Of a DNA stretch of 10,009 nt, positions 7,805-10,009 are shown piece after piece (position 1 is the stretch's first letter; each line of letters opens with the position of its first letter). The notes below the pieces were generated by a model. That model saw nothing but the letters and a program-made list of their open reading frames with translations, made no database searches and was not told the DNA's origin. This DNA is from Bryobacterales bacterium (lineage in GTDB: Bacteria; Acidobacteriota; Terriglobia; Bryobacterales; Bryobacteraceae), in contig PKZC01000323.1 in the NCBI GenBank assembly GCA_003132905.1, forward strand, positions 40,852-50,860, in the 5' to 3' direction. The translations under genes and the position numbers were made by a program.

Positions 7805-9171
7805 CGCCGGCGCGTATTCTGATCGTTGACGACGAACCACTCATCCGGCAATCGCTAGCTGGCGTCCTCGAAGATGAAGGCTATCAGACGCACGCCATAG
7901 CGACCGGAGAGGAATGTTTCCCGGAGATCAGCCGCAACGGGTATGATCTGATCCTGCTCGACGTCTGGCTGCCCGGGATGGATGGGCTGGAGACCCTGGC
8001 CCGCCTGCAAGAAATCCCTTTCGGAAGCCGGCCTGTGGTGGTGATTATTTCGGGCCATGGGACGATTGAGACCGCCGTCAAAGCCACCAAGCTAGGCGCA
8101 TTCGATTTCTTGGAGAAGCCGCTCACCATCGAAAAAGTAACCGTGGTGGTGAAGAACGCCCTGCAACAACGCAAGCTCGAGTTGGAAGTGGAGCGCCTCA
8201 AGGAAGAGGGACGGCGTGAACTGCAGATCATCGGCGAAAGCGTTCCGATGAAGGCTCTGCGGCAGCAGCTGGCTCTGATGGCCGCTACCAACGGGCGCGT
8301 TCTGATCTATGGCGAGAGTGGCAGCGGCAAGGAACTGGTGGCGCACGCGATTCACAATAGCAGCGCTCGCGGCACTGAGGCTTTTGTTGAAGTGAACTGC
8401 GCGGCCATACCTGAGGACCTGATTGAAAGCGAGCTTTTCGGGCACGAACGCGGCGCATTCACCGGCGCGGTAACGCAAAAGAAAGGCAAGCTCGAAGTGG
8501 CCGATGGCGGCACGGTCTTTCTGGATGAAATCGGAGAGCTCTCGCCGCTCTTGCAGGCCAAGTTGCTGCGCGTTTTGCAGGAGCGTGAAATGGAACGCGT
8601 GGGTGGCACCAAGACCATTCGGTTGAATATCCGGGTGCTGGCCGCCACCAATCGCGATCTCGACCAGGCGGCGCAAAAAGGCGAGTTCCGGCGCGATCTC
8701 TTTTATCGCTTGAATGTGGTCTCACTCAAAGCTCCCGCTCTGCGCGAGCGTCCAGAGGACACTCTGCCACTGGCCGAGCACTTTGCCAGAAAATACTCCG
8801 CCGAGTGCGGGCGCAAGATTGTCGGCTTGGCTCCCGAAGCCCGGGCCTATCTGCAAAGCTACGCCTGGCCTGGCAATGTACGCGAGTTGGAGAACGCCAT
8901 CGAGCGCGCCGTCGTGCTAGGCTCGGCCGACATGGTTCTCGCAGAAGATTTGCCCGAAAACATTCGCGAATCTCGCCCGGCCGCGGTCTCGGCCAGCATG
9001 TACGAAGAAGCAGTCGAAGCCGCCAAGCGCCAGGTAGTGCTGCAGGCTTTCGATCAGGTGAATCACGATCACGAGCAAGCTGCGAAGATCCTGGGGCTGC
9101 ATCCTAACTACCTGCACAAGCTGATCCGGACTATGAACCTGAAGCCCGCGCTGAAACGCTCTCGGCGCTGA
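7801..9171 (+). CDS. ntrX: NtrX-like sigma54-dependent response regulator
   Basis: A 456-residue activator of the NtrC/NtrX type. Receiver domain, about 4-120: acidic pair D10/D11, phospho-acceptor D54 ([11 protein letters not shown]), S84 and K106. AAA+ domain, about 145-370: Walker A GESGSGKE (171-178), the sigma54-contacting GAFTGA loop (218-223), Walker B VFLDE (239-243) and an arginine pair R297/R298 in [10 protein letters not shown]-terminal Fis-type helix-turn-helix, about 405-448, ending [20 protein letters not shown]. All key residues are present, so it should activate sigma54 RNA polymerase when phosphorylated. The start is GTG at 7801, 8 nt after GGAG and overlapping the kinase TGA (GTGA), so the two proteins are probably made in coupled fashion and form a cognate pair. 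The 3' end overlaps the convergent thioesterase gene by 41 bp. The name ntrX is by architecture and partner; target genes are unknown. Confidence 0.88.
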   Translation: MTPARILIVDDEPLIRQSLAGVLEDEGYQTHAIATGEECFPEISRNGYDLILLDVWLPGMDGLETLARLQEIPFGSRPVVVIISGHGTIETAVKATKLGAFDFLEKPLTIEKVTVVVKNALQQRKLELEVERLKEEGRRELQIIGESVPMKALRQQLALMAATNGRVLIYGESGSGKELVAHAIHNSSARGTEAFVEVNCAAIPEDLIESELFGHERGAFTGAVTQKKGKLEVADGGTVFLDEIGELSPLLQAKLLRVLQEREMERVGGTKTIRLNIRVLAATNRDLDQAAQKGEFRRDLFYRLNVVSLKAPALRERPEDTLPLAEHFARKYSAECGRKIVGLAPEARAYLQSYAWPGNVRELENAIERAVVLGSADMVLAEDLPENIRESRPAAVSASMYEEAVEAAKRQVVLQAFDQVNHDHEQAAKILGLHPNYLHKLIRTMNLKPALKRSRR

Positions 9172-10009
9172 CGTCGCCGCAGCGGCTTTGCGCTTTGGCG
9201 AGCGCATCATTCAACTGGCGAGCCAACACGCGTACTCTCGGATCCCGAACAATGTCGGCATGATGCCCGGGCGTATCATAGATCTGAATTTCGCCCTTCA
9301 CCAGTTTTGCCCAGCCCAGCGTCCGATCGGAAGCGATCCAGGGAGGCTGCTTCGTGGCGCGGAACAAAGTGATGCCGCCCGAGTATTCGCCCGGAGCGTA
9401 ACGACTCTCGGCCCAGCGCCCGGCCTCGTTCACTGCCCGAACAGCTTCCGGCAAGCGCTCGCGCCCCCCGATCCGATCTGCAATTCGTCTGGCTTTGGCA
9501 CGAACATAGGGTAGGCGCTCACGGTGGCCGAGCACTAATATGTTATGCCAATGCAGGCTGAATCGGTAGAACCGCTTCTGCCAGTCGCTGGTAGCGCCCT
9601 CTGTAAGCAAAGGTCCAGGCACGGCGGTATCGAACAGCGCTACTAATCCCACTGTCTGGCCTTCCGCCGTTAATTGACGCGCCATTTCGTAGGCCACCCA
9701 GCCGCCGAATGACGATCCGCCGATATAATAAGGTCCTTCCGGTTGAAATTCGCGAATCTCAGCGACATATTGTTCGGCCAGTTCCTCGATCGTGAGTGTT
9801 TTCTGGGCCACTGCCGCTTGGATTCCATAGAACGGCTGATCGGCCTCCACGTGACGCGCCAGATCCACGAACTCGAGAACGTTGCCCCCAACCCCGTGAA
9901 CGCAGTAAAAAGGGGCGCGTCCGCCGGAGGTCTTGAGTGGCGCAAGGTGGTTCCAATCGGGTTTGCGAGTGTGGTCCCTGAATAGATCCGCGAATTTCGC
10001 GATGGTGGG
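9131..10009 (-). CDS. C-terminal carrier/thioesterase part of an NRPS- or PKS-like synthetase (5' end beyond window)
   Basis: The last 292 residues of a larger protein, open to the right edge. The first visible residues, [10 protein letters not shown], resemble the final helix of a carrier (phosphopantetheine) domain. They are followed by a linker and a type I thioesterase: [14 protein letters not shown] (oxyanion strand), FYGIQ, then IGGSSFGGW with nucleophile Ser at visible residue 100, LFDTAVPG with Asp at 127, and [10 protein letters not shown] with the catalytic His at about 250. The alpha/beta-hydrolase triad is therefore complete. Such domains release the finished chain from the carrier as an acid, lactone or macrocycle. 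The stop is TAG at 9133-9131, inside the C-terminal coding part of the regulator gene on the other strand. Whether the rest is a peptide synthetase, polyketide synthase or single acyl-AMP ligase with carrier cannot be told. A GTG at 9868 could be misread as a start, but homology-like sequence continues upstream of it. Confidence 0.88.
   Translation of the reverse strand, partial: PTIAKFADLFRDHTRKPDWNHLAPLKTSGGRAPFYCVHGVGGNVLEFVDLARHVEADQPFYGIQAAVAQKTLTIEELAEQYVAEIREFQPEGPYYIGGSSFGGWVAYEMARQLTAEGQTVGLVALFDTAVPGPLLTEGATSDWQKRFYRFSLHWHNILVLGHRERLPYVRAKARRIADRIGGRERLPEAVRAVNEAGRWAESRYAPGEYSGGITLFRATKQPPWIASDRTLGWAKLVKGEIQIYDTPGHHADIVRDPRVRVLARQLNDALAKAQSRCGDVSAESVSARASGS

Noticed and set aside
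8092..8676. 194-codon minus-strand open frame inside the regulator gene
   Set aside because: Antisense to the conserved AAA+ domain, including Walker A and GAFTGA, with no independent coding signal.
9131..9868. Thioesterase as a free-standing 245-residue protein from GTG 9868
   Set aside because: The frame stays open to the window edge, and the oxyanion strand [10 protein letters not shown] and a carrier-like helix lie upstream of that GTG, so it is an internal codon.

Overview
The window looks like a chromosomal segment of an Acidobacteriota bacterium (Terriglobia type). This is an inference from gene content. Two very large Oar-like TonB-dependent receptors with an N-terminal carboxypeptidase-regulatory-like domain stand in a row, a family strongly expanded in that phylum. 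They are followed by an NtrY/NtrX-type sensor kinase and sigma54 activator pair, and by the end of a peptide or polyketide synthetase gene. No rRNA, complete tRNA, insertion sequence, CRISPR array or phage gene is visible.

Layout. (1) 1-1329, minus strand: the first 443 codons of a receptor whose 3' end lies beyond the left edge. (2) 1330-1773: an intergenic stretch holding the terminator of the next gene (1721-1753), a candidate promoter with an inverted repeat, and a leader of about 280 nt with several hairpins. (3) 1774-5145, minus strand: a complete 1123-residue receptor. A 41-codon open frame with a good ribosome binding site lies directly upstream (5142-5267), and its stop overlaps the receptor start as ATGA. 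(4) 5268-5686: a divergent control region with two clean hairpins, a tRNA-D-arm-like scrap and a -10 box for the kinase. (5) 5687-7804, plus strand: a membrane-bound sensor histidine kinase. Its stop overlaps the GTG start of (6) 7801-9171, a sigma54-dependent response regulator. (7) 9131-10009, minus strand: the C-terminal part of a carrier/thioesterase protein that enters from the right edge and overlaps the regulator gene tail to tail by 41 bp.

How the genes work together. Kinase and regulator form one translationally coupled two-component system. The kinase probably autophosphorylates on His457 and passes the phosphate to Asp54 of the regulator, which then activates sigma54 promoters; no target promoter was recognised here. 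The receptors are outer-membrane barrels, probably for uptake of polymer fragments or other large ligands, and each appears to have its own transcription unit. The thioesterase would release a product from a carrier-bound assembly line whose other domains lie outside the window. No functional link between the receptors, the two-component system and the synthetase can be shown from this sequence. The most unusual item is the small coupled frame ahead of the second receptor.
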